Below are positions 33,718 through 43,132 of a stretch of DNA of 64,000 nt, piece by piece. Positions within the stretch are counted from its first letter, which is position 1. Each line of letters starts with the position of its first letter. The notes below the pieces were generated by a model, which did no database searches, was not told the DNA's origin, and saw only the letters and a list, made by a program, of their open reading frames with translations. The translations under genes and the position numbers were made by a program. Origin of the DNA: Vampirovibrio chlorellavorus (GTDB lineage: Bacteria; Cyanobacteriota; Vampirovibrionia; Vampirovibrionales; Vampirovibrionaceae); assembly GCF_003149375.1 (NCBI RefSeq), contig NZ_QFWH01000001.1, positions 212,753-276,752 of the forward strand, written 5' to 3'.

Positions 33718-34931
33718 GGGGAAACCTCCATTTGCGTGGATGTACGCCGCAGGGACACCGTGCCCTGAATGACGGTAAACGCGGCCAACTCAGCGTCCGC
33801 GTCCGAATGACTCCCCGTTTCCCGTTCCAGCAAAGTCTGCCAGGAAGAGGTAGGGTGGGTGGTGGTAATAAAGACCTGGCTGTCCGGGTGAATATGCTCC
33901 ACCAGCAAGCGTTGCCGATCCGGGTCCAGCTCGGCCATCACATCGTCCAGCAACAACACGGGGGGGTCCTGCAACTTGGCGGTCAGGCATTTCAATTCGG
34001 TCAGTTTCAAGGCCAACACAATGCTGCGTTGCTGCCCCTGACTACCATAGGCATCGGCGGGCAGGCCATCCAGATAAAAGTCAATATCATCCCGATGCGG
34101 CCCCACCAGACAAGTCCCTCGCCGCAGCTCTTCCGGCATGCGCAGGGCCAGCAACTGGGCCAAACCGGCCTCAATGACGGAAACATCCGGCAAGCCTGCA
34201 GGAACGGCTTGTTTCAAGGCTTCCTCCCCTAGCACGGCGCTTTGATAGCGCAAGGTCAACGCTTCCCGGGCATCGCTCAGTTCCAGATAGGCCAGGGCAA
34301 CCAAGTCCTCAATCATGACCAGATACTGCTGCCGGGACGCAATGACTTTGGCAGCCGTGGCGGCCAATTGGACATTCCAGGCGCTGAGATGCTCTCTGGA
34401 AATTTGCTCCGGCGGGCTTTTGAGGAGTCGATTCTTCTGCTGGCGCACCTTCTGGTACTCCGCCAGATAGATCAGATGCCGTTTATCGTACTGCACAATG
34501 GCCGCATCCAGCCAGCGGCGGCGATCTTCCGGTGTTCCCCGCAATAACAGCAAATCCGGCAAGAAAAAGAACACACTGGGCAAATGTCCGAGCATTTCCG
34601 ATCGACTGCGCAGGGGACTGGCGTTGATTTTAAAGGTGGTTTTCAGCCGCTCGTCATCCAGCTTGATTTGCACTTCGGCCTGCAATCGGCCTTCGTAATG
34701 ATGATTGGCCAGTTGAGCCTGAAGGGTGGCAAACGATTGCCCGGTGCGTATCAGTTCCCGATCGGTGCTGGTACGGTGGGAACGGGCGTTGCTCAGGAAG
34801 TACAGGGCTTCCAGCAGGTTGGTTTTCCCTTGCCCGTTATTCCCCAGAAAAATATTTTTTCGGGGGGAGAAGGTCACGCTGAGTTCCGAATAATTCCGAA
34901 AATTGACCAGATGCAGGGTTTGAACACGCAT
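33714..34931 (-). CDS. recF: DNA replication and repair protein RecF
   Basis: A 405-residue SMC-like ATPase that helps load RecA at single-strand gaps. Walker A is GNNGQGKTNLLEALYFL. The signature region is YGSQGQQRSIVLALKLTEL, and Walker B is PPVLLLDDVMAELD. The N-terminus MRVQTLHLVNFRNYSEL is normal. It lies 50 bases after dnaN on the same strand, the classic dnaN-recF order. Confidence 0.96.
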   Translation of the reverse strand: MRVQTLHLVNFRNYSELSVTFSPRKNIFLGNNGQGKTNLLEALYFLSNARSHRTSTDRELIRTGQSFATLQAQLANHHYEGRLQAEVQIKLDDERLKTTFKINASPLRSRSEMLGHLPSVFFFLPDLLLLRGTPEDRRRWLDAAIVQYDKRHLIYLAEYQKVRQQKNRLLKSPPEQISREHLSAWNVQLAATAAKVIASRQQYLVMIEDLVALAYLELSDAREALTLRYQSAVLGEEALKQAVPAGLPDVSVIEAGLAQLLALRMPEELRRGTCLVGPHRDDIDFYLDGLPADAYGSQGQQRSIVLALKLTELKCLTAKLQDPPVLLLDDVMAELDPDRQRLLVEHIHPDSQVFITTTHPTSSWQTLLERETGSHSDADAELAAFTVIQGTVSLRRTSTQMEVSP

Positions 34932-34981
34932 GACTCATCTCTCTCACAGGAAAAGAAAATCCCTGTCTGGGATTTCGGCCT

Positions 34982-36109
34982 TTATTTGACCTGTACCGGC
35001 ATGACCAGACACAGATACCCATTTTCTTCCTTGCCCCGGAAGATGGTGGGCGACAAGGGGCCATTGGTTTCCATGCGCACATCATCGGACTCAATCACCT
35101 TCAGGGCATCGATCACGTATTTGTAGTTAAAGGCGATGTTCAGGGCATCCCCGTCGTACAGCACTTCCAGCGTATCCTTGGAGTCGCCCACATCCGGAGT
35201 CTGAGCGGCCAGACTCATGTTGTTCCTGTCCAGAGATAGTTTGACGATATGAGTGCGCTCGTTGGCCATAACGGCCGTCCGCTCCAGAGAATCAATGAAG
35301 GCTTTCTTGTTGGCGAAGGCCACGATTTTATTGTCCACCGGAATGAGCTGGTTGTACTTGGGATACTGACCATCCAGCAAGCGGGACAACACGTAAAACC
35401 GGGGGGTGCGGAAGGCAATTTGCCCGTCCTGAATGGCCAAACGAACCGGCTGGGCGCTGATATCGGAAGCGCATAACTTCAGAAACTCTTGCAAGGCCTT
35501 GGCCGGAATAATGGCGGATACGTTCATTTGAGGGGTTACGCCCCCTTCAGAGACCGTTTCAATCCGCCGGGCCAGACGAGAGCCATCGGTAGCGGCCATT
35601 TCCAGTCCACTTTCATTCAACTGAAAAAAGACACCGCCCAGAACGTTGTTGGCGTCATAACTGGCGGCGGCAAAGGCGGTCTGGTTGATGGCCCGGATAA
35701 AAGCCTTGCCATCTACTTCCAAGTAGCCTTGTTCATCAATCTGCCTTATCACGGGGAACTCATCGGCGGGCAGGGTGCGCATGTCAAACAAGGCGGTTCC
35801 GCACTGAATACGGGCCGTTTGCACGGCCTCTTCAATTTCAAACTCAATTTCGCGGCCCGTGGGTAGTTTGCTGAGGATCTCCGCCAGTTTTTTGGCCGAT
35901 AACGTGGTTCGGCCTTCCTCCAGCACTTTGGCCGGAATGGTGGTTTGAATGCCAAAATCCAGATCGGTGGCCGAGAGTTTGAGCGTGTCCGGGCCAACGC
36001 TTTCAATGAGAATATTGGACAGAATGGGCTGGATAACACGGGTAGCCGTGGCCCGTTGCACGGCGGACACAGCCTGATGGATATCTTCACGTTGAACGGC
36101 AAATTTCAT
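34982..36109 (-). CDS. dnaN: DNA polymerase III beta subunit (sliding clamp)
   Basis: A 375-residue clamp of three similar domains. The N-terminus MKFAVQREDIHQAVSAVQRA and ATDLDFGIQTTIPA are typical, and the end YLCLVMPVQVK matches the conserved C-terminal M-P-x-R/Q-x type tail. It is the first gene next to the large GATC-rich intergenic region and reads away from it, a common position beside oriC. No dnaA is in the window. Confidence 0.97.
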   Translation of the reverse strand: MKFAVQREDIHQAVSAVQRATATRVIQPILSNILIESVGPDTLKLSATDLDFGIQTTIPAKVLEEGRTTLSAKKLAEILSKLPTGREIEFEIEEAVQTARIQCGTALFDMRTLPADEFPVIRQIDEQGYLEVDGKAFIRAINQTAFAAASYDANNVLGGVFFQLNESGLEMAATDGSRLARRIETVSEGGVTPQMNVSAIIPAKALQEFLKLCASDISAQPVRLAIQDGQIAFRTPRFYVLSRLLDGQYPKYNQLIPVDNKIVAFANKKAFIDSLERTAVMANERTHIVKLSLDRNNMSLAAQTPDVGDSKDTLEVLYDGDALNIAFNYKYVIDALKVIESDDVRMETNGPLSPTIFRGKEENGYLCLVMPVQVK

Positions 36110-36176
36110 GATCCGGGATCTCCTTACTGTCCATTTCGTTTACTCATTCAACTATAGAGTACACATTTGCGGTAGC

Positions 36177-36760
36177 GATCTTCAAGCCAATCTCCCGATC
36201 TTTTTACAAGCTGTTCCAGAGGCAAGTTTTGATCGTTCCTGATCGTGATCGTTTTTTATAAATTAGATCCATCATCGTACTTAGAGCGACCTAAAACCTG
36301 TAGAAAACTCTCTGATAATGTTGATATGCTTGGTTCTTGGGTTGTTGAAAACTTGTCGAGATCCTGTTGAGGTTGTTGAAAGTTTCTGACAGATCCGGGT
36401 TTTGAACAGCACTTGATCACTTCTTCAATCGATCGCTTCAACAGGTTTTAAACAGATCAGGGTGTGTAAAGTAGCGCTCTTTATTACGAATTGATCCCGA
36501 ATATTGCGGATTGTGATCCGGTGGCGGGCCTTTCGGTGGATCGTCATGCCGGTTTTGACGATCGGCTTTGGGGAAAGGCTTTGAAGCGAAGGGGTTTCGA
36601 TCTGGGAGAGCTGCAAAAGGCCTTACGGCGATCGGAAAGCTGTAGCTGGTCTTGGCGAAGCATCTGCTGGCGATCGGGATGCGGCTTTGAGAAGGCCCCC
36701 AGAGAACGGAGAAGGGATCAAAACGGTTGGCACCACAAGGGCAGTCCGGGCAGAGGGATC
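36177..36760. other. Candidate chromosomal replication origin (GATC- and DnaA-box-like cluster)
   Basis: This non-coding region holds 20 GATC sites in 584 bases (36177 to 36757), over ten times the density estimated for nearby genes. DnaA-box-like 9-mers of the form YTTTCAACA are present: TTTTCTACA (minus, 36299-36307), TTTTCAACA (minus, 36343-36351), CTTTCAACA (minus, 36374-36382), TTTTGAACA (plus, 36400-36408) and GCTTCAACA (plus, 36435-36443). An AT-rich tract (36251-36265) could serve as an unwinding element. It adjoins dnaN and lies between oppositely directed gene blocks. Confidence 0.65.
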
Positions 36761-36932
36761 GTAAAGCGGGAACACTAATAAAAAAGGGGTACCAAGCGGC
36801 GCTGTGCGCCGACAAGGTTTAAAGTCCCAGGCGGTGGTGGGTGGATGGGTTTGAAGGCCTGAACCAGTCGCTATCGTCCAAATCGTTCAATTTGGATTTG
36901 AGGTCAGACTATCGGGCTATTTGATCCTGATT
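36761..36932. other. Intergenic hairpins between the oriC candidate and kdsA
   Basis: It contains two hairpins: CGGCGC / GCGCCG with a TGT loop near 36797-36812, and TCCAAAT / ATTTGGA at 36877-36896 with a six-base loop. Neither has a T-tract. No gene is seen. Either could be the end of kdsA transcription or part of an unrecognised RNA. Confidence 0.3.
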
Positions 36933-37775
36933 TTAAACTTCCTGCAACGCTTCAGAAAGGTGGTAAGGGCCTTCCTGCTGCACCAGGGCCCGGATTTTCA
37001 TACAGGTTTGCAGCATGGGTTCCACCCAATGCAGGGGCAACATGTTGCTGGCGTCGCTTAACCCCTTTTCAGGCTGGGGGTGGGTTTCAAAGAACAAGCC
37101 GTTACAGCCAACCGCCACGGCGGCTTTGGCCAGTAAGGGGGCGTACTCCCGATTCCCCCCAGTGGTTTCTCCGGCTCCACCGGGTAGCTGCACGCTGTGA
37201 GTGGCGTCCAAAATAATGGGCAAATCCAGCGATTGCACCATGGGGATGGCCCGCATGTCCACCACCAGGTTATTGTAGCCAAAGGTGCTGCCCCGTTCGG
37301 TAATGTAGACCTGCTGGTTACCCATGCTTTTAACCTTGTGGGCGGCGTGGCGAATGTCCAGCGGGGCCAAAAATTGCCCTTTTTTGATGTTTACCGGGAT
37401 GGGGGTCCTACCGGCTTCCAGCAACAAATCGGTCTGGCGGCATAAAAACGCCGGAATCTGTATCATATCCACAACTTCCGCCACGGGAGCCACTTCATGG
37501 GGCCAATGCACATCGGTCAAGATGGAGACGCCCACGCTCTCCTTGATTTCTTTCAGGATCTGAAGGCCTTCTTCCAGCCCCGGCCCTCGGTAGGAGTTGA
37601 TGGAAGAGCGATTGGCCTTGTCATAGGAGCTTTTAAAGTAAAATTTGACTTCGGGAAACTGGGCCATGATGGCTTTGAGTTGACGGGCGGTCTCAAAATT
37701 GACCTCGCCCCGGTTATTTTCAAGAATGCAAGGGCCAGCGATGACGATGAATTGGGATTTGAGGGGATTGGACAT
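36933..37775 (-). CDS. kdsA: 3-deoxy-D-manno-octulosonate 8-phosphate synthase
   Basis: A 280-residue enzyme that condenses phosphoenolpyruvate and arabinose 5-phosphate to Kdo-8-phosphate for lipopolysaccharide inner core. Motifs are VIAGPCILENN, KSSYDKANRSSINSYRGPG, LTDVHWP, IQIPAFLCRQTDLL and LDATHSVQLPGG. The Cys in AGPC indicates the metal-dependent type. The ATG at 37775 (MSNPLKSQ) matches the usual length; upstream ATGs at 37787, 37796 and 37841 are possible. It implies an LPS-type outer membrane. Its promoter region is shared with divergent dprA. Confidence 0.95.
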   Translation of the reverse strand: MSNPLKSQFIVIAGPCILENNRGEVNFETARQLKAIMAQFPEVKFYFKSSYDKANRSSINSYRGPGLEEGLQILKEIKESVGVSILTDVHWPHEVAPVAEVVDMIQIPAFLCRQTDLLLEAGRTPIPVNIKKGQFLAPLDIRHAAHKVKSMGNQQVYITERGSTFGYNNLVVDMRAIPMVQSLDLPIILDATHSVQLPGGAGETTGGNREYAPLLAKAAVAVGCNGLFFETHPQPEKGLSDASNMLPLHWVEPMLQTCMKIRALVQQEGPYHLSEALQEV

Positions 37776-37910
37776 GGGGAGTTTCATCCTGTGCATTGGG
37801 GAATTTTGCCTTATCAAACCATTTTTCGGGGGATGCTTCAAGCGGACTGGCTGGCAAGGGAAGTAAAACCGAAGATTTTACCCTGTGGCGAACAGTCGTC
37901 TTTTGCCACC

Positions 37911-39077
37911 ATGAGGGGTATGAGTTTGATACCGCCCACTGAAATACCCTCTATAACCTCTGTTCCCCAAGCGCCTTACCCGGACGCTGTTTACTTGCGC
38001 GCTTTGTTAGAGGTGGATGGGCTGGGAAACTTGTCTATTCTGAAGTTACTACGGGCCTTTGAATCTCCGGAAGCCCTGTGGAATGCTCCCGAGGCCCAGT
38101 TGGCACTTCACTTGGGGGCCAGTAAGTTGGCCGCTTTTTTAAAACGCAGGGATGAGGGATTACCCATCACACTGCATCAGCGGGAGCGTTCCGAGGGTAT
38201 TCAGGCCGTTGCCATTACTGAGAAAGCCTATCCAGCCTTGTTGAAAGAAATTTATAACCCCCCGGTCTTGTTGTATGTCAAAGGGAGGCTGGAAGCCTTT
38301 TCCGGGAGGTGTCTGGCGTTTGTGGGCACCCGTAAATCCAGTGAATACGGGCGAAAAGTGACTGGAAAACTGATTCAGGAATTGCGATCGACTGGAGTGG
38401 CCATTGTTAGTGGACTGGCTGCCGGGATTGATACCTGTGCCCATTGGCAGGCCATCCAGTGTAGTTTGCCCACGGTGGCTGTGTTTGGGTGCGGGCTGGA
38501 TATTTTGTACCCGGCGTCCAACCGGATGCTGGCTCAGGAAATACTGGAGGCGGGCGGGGCCTGGGTCAGTGAATACCCACCCGGTACCCAGCCCACCCGG
38601 TATTCCTTTCCCCAACGGAACCGCATTGTGGCCGGGCTGTGTCAGGGCATTGTGGTGGTGGAAGGCGATATCAAAAGCGGGGCGCTGATCACGGCCCGTT
38701 TAGCTGCCGAAGAGGGACGTTCTGTGTATGCCGTACCCGGAAATATTTTTAGTTCCGGGAGCCAGGGGCCTCATGAGCTGCTCAAAACAGGGGCCACGCT
38801 TGTTAATAAAGGCTCAGAGTTGTTGACTGATTTGGGCTGGGATACTCCACACACCGATGGAATGATGAGGCACAGTCAACCGCAAGTAGCCAGTTTGCCG
38901 GAGTTGTCCGAAGAAGAGGGGCGATTATTACAAGCCATTGCTTATGATCCCATGGGCATTGATGATTTACCGAGGGCAACCGGATACGCTTCTGCTAAAA
39001 TCAATGAGCTTTTAACTCTGTTGGAGTTGGAAGGCTTGATTGTTTTGTTGCCGGGGGCTAAAGTTTGTCGCAAGTAG
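37911..39077 (+). CDS. dprA: DNA processing protein DprA
   Basis: A 388-residue RecA loader used in natural transformation. The Rossmann-like core has FVGTRKSSEYGRKVT, SGLAAGIDTCAHWQA, FGCGLDILYP, and SFPQRNRIVAGLCQGIVVVE. A C-terminal winged-helix-like domain (LSEEEGRLLQAIAYDPMGID to LEGLIVLLPG) is present. The start could be 37911 or 37920; neither has a good Shine-Dalgarno. The open frame continues upstream through kdsA antisense but has no coding similarity there. Presence of DprA is compatible with competence, though no com genes are in the window. Confidence 0.93.
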   Translation: MRGMSLIPPTEIPSITSVPQAPYPDAVYLRALLEVDGLGNLSILKLLRAFESPEALWNAPEAQLALHLGASKLAAFLKRRDEGLPITLHQRERSEGIQAVAITEKAYPALLKEIYNPPVLLYVKGRLEAFSGRCLAFVGTRKSSEYGRKVTGKLIQELRSTGVAIVSGLAAGIDTCAHWQAIQCSLPTVAVFGCGLDILYPASNRMLAQEILEAGGAWVSEYPPGTQPTRYSFPQRNRIVAGLCQGIVVVEGDIKSGALITARLAAEEGRSVYAVPGNIFSSGSQGPHELLKTGATLVNKGSELLTDLGWDTPHTDGMMRHSQPQVASLPELSEEEGRLLQAIAYDPMGIDDLPRATGYASAKINELLTLLELEGLIVLLPGAKVCRK

Positions 39078-39118
39078 AGATTCTGGAAAAAAGCGGAACA
39101 GCCAAAGGGGCAGGTACC

Positions 39119-42058
39119 ATGAAGACCCTGGTGTTGATTGACGGTCATTCGCTGGCCTATCGCATGCATTTTGCCCTGGAGCGCACCAATATGCGCACCT
39201 CCGAGGGGACGCCCAGTTGGGCCGTGTATGGGTTTTTCAACAACCTGTTTGCTTTGCTCAAAAAAATCAAGCCGGATGCCATCGCCGTTTCTTTCGATGT
39301 CAGCCGGATAACTTTCCGCAACGAGCTTTACCCAGAATATAAAGCCCATCGCGATTCCATGCCCGATGAAATGCGCGCACAAATGGACTTAATCCGCCGG
39401 GGGGTGGAGCTATTGGGCATCCCCATATACGAGAAGCAAGGTTTTGAGGCTGATGATGTGATCGGCACCCTGGCTTGTAAAGCCGCCCGGGAAGGCTTTT
39501 GGGTGCAAATCCTGACCGGGGATCAGGATGCCTTTCAGTTGGTGGATGATTTAGATCCCGCCAACCCGGCCAAAGCCCACGCCGGGAAGATTGAAGTCTT
39601 GATTCCGGCCCGCATGCCCCGTGAGGAGATGAAAACCTACGATCGGCAAGGGGTGTTTGAGAAGTGGGGCATTTACCCGGAGCAGGTGATTGATTTTAAG
39701 GCCCTCAAGGGAGACACCTCCGATAATATTCCCGGTGTACCCGGCATTGGCGATAAAACGGCGGTCAAGCTGCTGACGGAATACCAGACCTTGGAGAATT
39801 TATACCAGCACATTGAGGAATTGCCTGCCAATAAGCTGCGGGAAAAGCTGGAAACCTACAAAGATCAGGCTTTTTTAAGCCAGCAATTGGCTACCATTAA
39901 CCGGGAAGTGCCACTGTCCGTGGTCTGGGAGGATTGCCATCTGGTGATCCCCGATTTGGAAGCCTTGACTGCCTTTTTGGAGAAAATGGAATTTAAATCG
40001 ATTCTCAAGCAAGCCCCGGTTTTGTTTGGATCATTTTTGATGGAAACCCAATCAGGAGCGCTGTCCGAGTCCACAGACTCAGTCTTGGATGCAGCGGATT
40101 CACCCGGGAGGGAGGAGGTTTCCTCGCTAGCCAGCCTTCAAGTGCAGCCCATGCGGGTGGATCATACCATTGTGACCCGACTGGAGCACTTGAGTGCGCT
40201 CATCCAGCAGATTGAGCAAGCCCAGGTGTTTGCTCTGGATTTGGAAACCACCGGCCTGGATGTACACACGGCCCAATTGGCCGGGGTCGCCATATCCGTG
40301 TGGGACGCCTTTGAGCGTTTTGAGCGGCCCGCCCAGAACCAATTGGCGTTGTCCGATTATCCGGCGGCCTTTCCAGCGCTGCGCCTGAAGGAAAACTTAC
40401 CTGAAGCGTCTATTGCCAATTTTTACATTCCCATTCGAGCGGAAGGGTTGGAAACATCGCTTACCGAAACACAGATTCTAGAAGCCTTGCGCCCGGTCTT
40501 AACCAGTGAGTCGGTGGTGAAACTGGTTCATAACGCCAAGTTTGAGTGCAATATTTTCAGGCAATTAGAAATCCCTTTACGGGGCTTGGTATTTGACACC
40601 ATGATTGCCAGCTACGTGCAGAACCCCGACCGGCGGCACGGCTTAAAAGCGCTGGCGGAAGAGGTGTTGGGCCAGTCCATGACCGAGATTAGGGAGCTGA
40701 TTGGCACCGGCAAGAAGGAAAAGTTGTTTTCCGAGGTGCCGGTGGAGCTGGCGGCGGCTTACGCCAGTTGTGACGGTTACGCCACCATAGCCCTGGCTCG
40801 GTACTTTTTGGAGCGGCTGGATGAGCAACAATGGACGCTGTTTTATGAAATTGAAATGCCCCTGGCCCATGTATTGGCAGATGTGGAGTGGACGGGCGTT
40901 TCTCTGGATACGGCCTACCTGAAAAAGCTGAGTGATGAATTGGCGGAGCGCTTGCAAATCCTGGAACGGGAGGTTTGTGATCTGGCGGGCGGGGACTTTA
41001 ACCTGAATTCCCCCAAGCAGGTGGCCGAAGTCCTGTTTGACAAAATGGGCATTGCCCCCACCCGTAAAACCAAGGGAAAAACCGGCTACAGCACCGATGT
41101 GAAGGTGCTGGAATTACTGGCCGATGAGCATGAGATAGTGCGCAAGCTGCTGGAGTATCGACAGCTGTTCAAGCTGAAATCGACCTACATCGATGCCTTA
41201 CCGGCTCTGGTCAACCCGAAAACCCATCGTCTGCATACGAGCTTTAACCAAACGGTGACGGCCACCGGGCGCTTGTCCAGTAGTAACCCCAATTTGCAGA
41301 ACATTCCCATTCGCACGGAGCTGGGCCGTCTGATTCGGCAGGCCTTTGTCCCACAGCAAGCCCAAGGCTGGTCGTTGTTGTCCGCCGATTATTCCCAGAT
41401 TGAGCTGCGCTTGCTGGCCCATTTTTCGGAAGATCCGCACTTGGTCAAGGCCTTCCAGCAAGGGGAAGACATTCACACGGCCACGGCCTCTCTGGTGTTC
41501 GGCTTGCCCCTTGATAAAGTCAGCAAAGAGCAGCGCTACCGAGCCAAAACGGTCAATTTTGGGGTGGTTTACGGACAATCGCCCTTTGGTTTGGCCCAGC
41601 AGCTTAAAATCCCCCAAAGCGAAGCGGCTCAATTCATTCAGCTTTACTTTTCCCGGTATGGCAAGGTCAAGCAGTGTATTGACGCCATCAAAGCGCAGGC
41701 CCACAAAACCGGGCAGGTGCAAACCATCTGCGGGCGCACCCGGGATCTCTCTCGAGACCTGCAAAGTAGCAACCGCAGTATCCGGGAATTCGCCGAGCGC
41801 GCCGCTTTCAATACCCCCTTGCAAGGGTCTGCCGCCGATTTGATGAAAGTGGCCATGATCCGCTTGCATCAGCAGCTTTTGTCGGAAGGCTTAAAGACTC
41901 GTATTATTCTGCAGGTTCACGATGAACTGGTGCTGGAAGTGCCGGATGCCGAACTGGAGCAGGTGAAGCGGTTGGTGCGTACTGCCATGGAGTTGGGACA
42001 GCCGTTGCATGTGCCTTTAGAGGTGGATGTCTATGTTGGCCCCAGTTGGATGGAGTAG
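39119..42058 (+). CDS. polA: DNA polymerase I
   Basis: A 979-residue polymerase with all three domains. The 5'-3' nuclease opens MKTLVLIDGHSLAYRMHF and has GVPGIGDKTAVKLL. The 3'-5' proofreading domain is intact in its acidic motif (FALDLETTGLD at about 379-389) and HNAKFECNIF. The polymerase domain has TGRLSSSNPNLQNIPIR, SADYSQIELRLLAHFSED, KTVNFGVVYGQSPFGLAQQL and QVHDELVLEVP. AAAGGGGCAGG precedes the ATG at 39119. A 19-residue in-frame extension is unlikely. It follows dprA by 41 bases. Confidence 0.97.
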   Translation: MKTLVLIDGHSLAYRMHFALERTNMRTSEGTPSWAVYGFFNNLFALLKKIKPDAIAVSFDVSRITFRNELYPEYKAHRDSMPDEMRAQMDLIRRGVELLGIPIYEKQGFEADDVIGTLACKAAREGFWVQILTGDQDAFQLVDDLDPANPAKAHAGKIEVLIPARMPREEMKTYDRQGVFEKWGIYPEQVIDFKALKGDTSDNIPGVPGIGDKTAVKLLTEYQTLENLYQHIEELPANKLREKLETYKDQAFLSQQLATINREVPLSVVWEDCHLVIPDLEALTAFLEKMEFKSILKQAPVLFGSFLMETQSGALSESTDSVLDAADSPGREEVSSLASLQVQPMRVDHTIVTRLEHLSALIQQIEQAQVFALDLETTGLDVHTAQLAGVAISVWDAFERFERPAQNQLALSDYPAAFPALRLKENLPEASIANFYIPIRAEGLETSLTETQILEALRPVLTSESVVKLVHNAKFECNIFRQLEIPLRGLVFDTMIASYVQNPDRRHGLKALAEEVLGQSMTEIRELIGTGKKEKLFSEVPVELAAAYASCDGYATIALARYFLERLDEQQWTLFYEIEMPLAHVLADVEWTGVSLDTAYLKKLSDELAERLQILEREVCDLAGGDFNLNSPKQVAEVLFDKMGIAPTRKTKGKTGYSTDVKVLELLADEHEIVRKLLEYRQLFKLKSTYIDALPALVNPKTHRLHTSFNQTVTATGRLSSSNPNLQNIPIRTELGRLIRQAFVPQQAQGWSLLSADYSQIELRLLAHFSEDPHLVKAFQQGEDIHTATASLVFGLPLDKVSKEQRYRAKTVNFGVVYGQSPFGLAQQLKIPQSEAAQFIQLYFSRYGKVKQCIDAIKAQAHKTGQVQTICGRTRDLSRDLQSSNRSIREFAERAAFNTPLQGSAADLMKVAMIRLHQQLLSEGLKTRIILQVHDELVLEVPDAELEQVKRLVRTAMELGQPLHVPLEVDVYVGPSWME

Positions 42059-42119
42059 AATGGGAAATGAGTGGTCGCGGTGTTTTCGTGGACTGCTGGC
42101 AGTGTTGTTGTGAGGCCCC

Positions 42120-43061
42120 ATGCTAAAGCACGTTACCCTGGTTCAGAATCTGAGTACCGATCCCCAGAGCGTTTACGCCAATCAGGTGCTGGAATATTTA
42201 ACCCATCACGGGGTGCATGTTTCCCATTTGCAGGTGTTGGGCAAGGATTGCCCGGTAGTACCTCCGGCGGCGGCCCACCCCGATTTGGTCATTGTGTTGG
42301 GCGGCGATGGCACTTTTTTAAGGGCGGCCCGCAAGTTTGTCAGCGAGAATGTGCCACTGGTGGGTATTAACACCGGTGCTTTGGGCTTTTTAACCCACAT
42401 TGAGGCTGACAAGATTCCGTTTTACCTGGATCTGCTCATTCAGGGCAAATACAGCCTGGAGTCCCGCATGATGCTTTCCATTGAAAATTGCGGGGAAGCG
42501 GGAGGTGATGTCACCGCCTTGCAAGAAGAGCTGGCCCTGAATGATGTGGTGGTGAAAAACGCCAACCCCAGCCAGTTATGCCGGTTGCATTTGCATGTCA
42601 ACAATACGCCCGTGGCCGTTTACGATTCCGATGGACTGATTTTGTCTACCCCCAGTGGCACCACGGCCTATACCATGGCCGCAGGCGGCCCGGTGATTTC
42701 TCCGGAAGTGGACGCCATTTCCATTACCCCCATTTGTCCCCATAGTTTTTCCGCCAAGGCGGTGGTGGTGCCTTTTAACAAGGAATTTAAAATCCAGTCG
42801 GATGCCAAAAATCAGGACGTGGTCTACGCCCTGGATGGTCTGGAATGCGGTGTGCTGAAGCCGGGAGAATCTCTGGTGGTGGTTCGGGCGGCCATTCCCT
42901 TCCAGATGGTGAATTTTGAACAGAGCGAAAATGACTTTTACTCCCTGCTCAAGCGTAAGTTGCAGTGGTCGATGAATCCTCGCTGGCAATCTCAGGAGGC
43001 CCGAGCCGGAGCGCAGGTTTATACGGAGCATCCGCCGCAGCAAAGTTCTCCCTCAGTCTGA
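42120..43061 (+). CDS. nadK: NAD kinase
   Basis: A 313-residue kinase that makes NADP from NAD. The phosphate-binding motif is VIVLGGDGTFLRAAR; GINTGALGFLTHIE, a SDGLILSTPSGTTAYTMAAGG block and ISITPICPHSF complete the pattern. GTGAGG precedes the ATG. The C-terminal 30 residues after the beta-sandwich (after LLKRKLQW) are a low-complexity tail. It lies between polA and recN on the plus strand; cyanobacterial and other genomes often pair nadK with recN. Confidence 0.95.
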   Translation: MLKHVTLVQNLSTDPQSVYANQVLEYLTHHGVHVSHLQVLGKDCPVVPPAAAHPDLVIVLGGDGTFLRAARKFVSENVPLVGINTGALGFLTHIEADKIPFYLDLLIQGKYSLESRMMLSIENCGEAGGDVTALQEELALNDVVVKNANPSQLCRLHLHVNNTPVAVYDSDGLILSTPSGTTAYTMAAGGPVISPEVDAISITPICPHSFSAKAVVVPFNKEFKIQSDAKNQDVVYALDGLECGVLKPGESLVVVRAAIPFQMVNFEQSENDFYSLLKRKLQWSMNPRWQSQEARAGAQVYTEHPPQQSSPSV

Positions 43062-43132
43062 TTTTTTTCAGTCTGATTCTAATTTTTTTAGGCCTGATAT
43101 TTTGGCCAACATTGGTTGAGACCCCTTTCGTT

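Noticed and set aside
36438-36815. 125-residue minus-strand frame and others inside the oriC candidate
   Set aside because: Ser/Pro/Arg-rich with no family resemblance; the region is better explained by repeats and GATC sites.
36781-36932. Structured RNA (SRP, 6S or tmRNA) between the origin candidate and kdsA
   Set aside because: Two hairpins exist, but none of the conserved elements of those RNAs is present.
37497-37910. Upstream part of the open frame leading into dprA
   Set aside because: It runs antisense to kdsA and has no DprA similarity; dprA begins at about 37911-37920.
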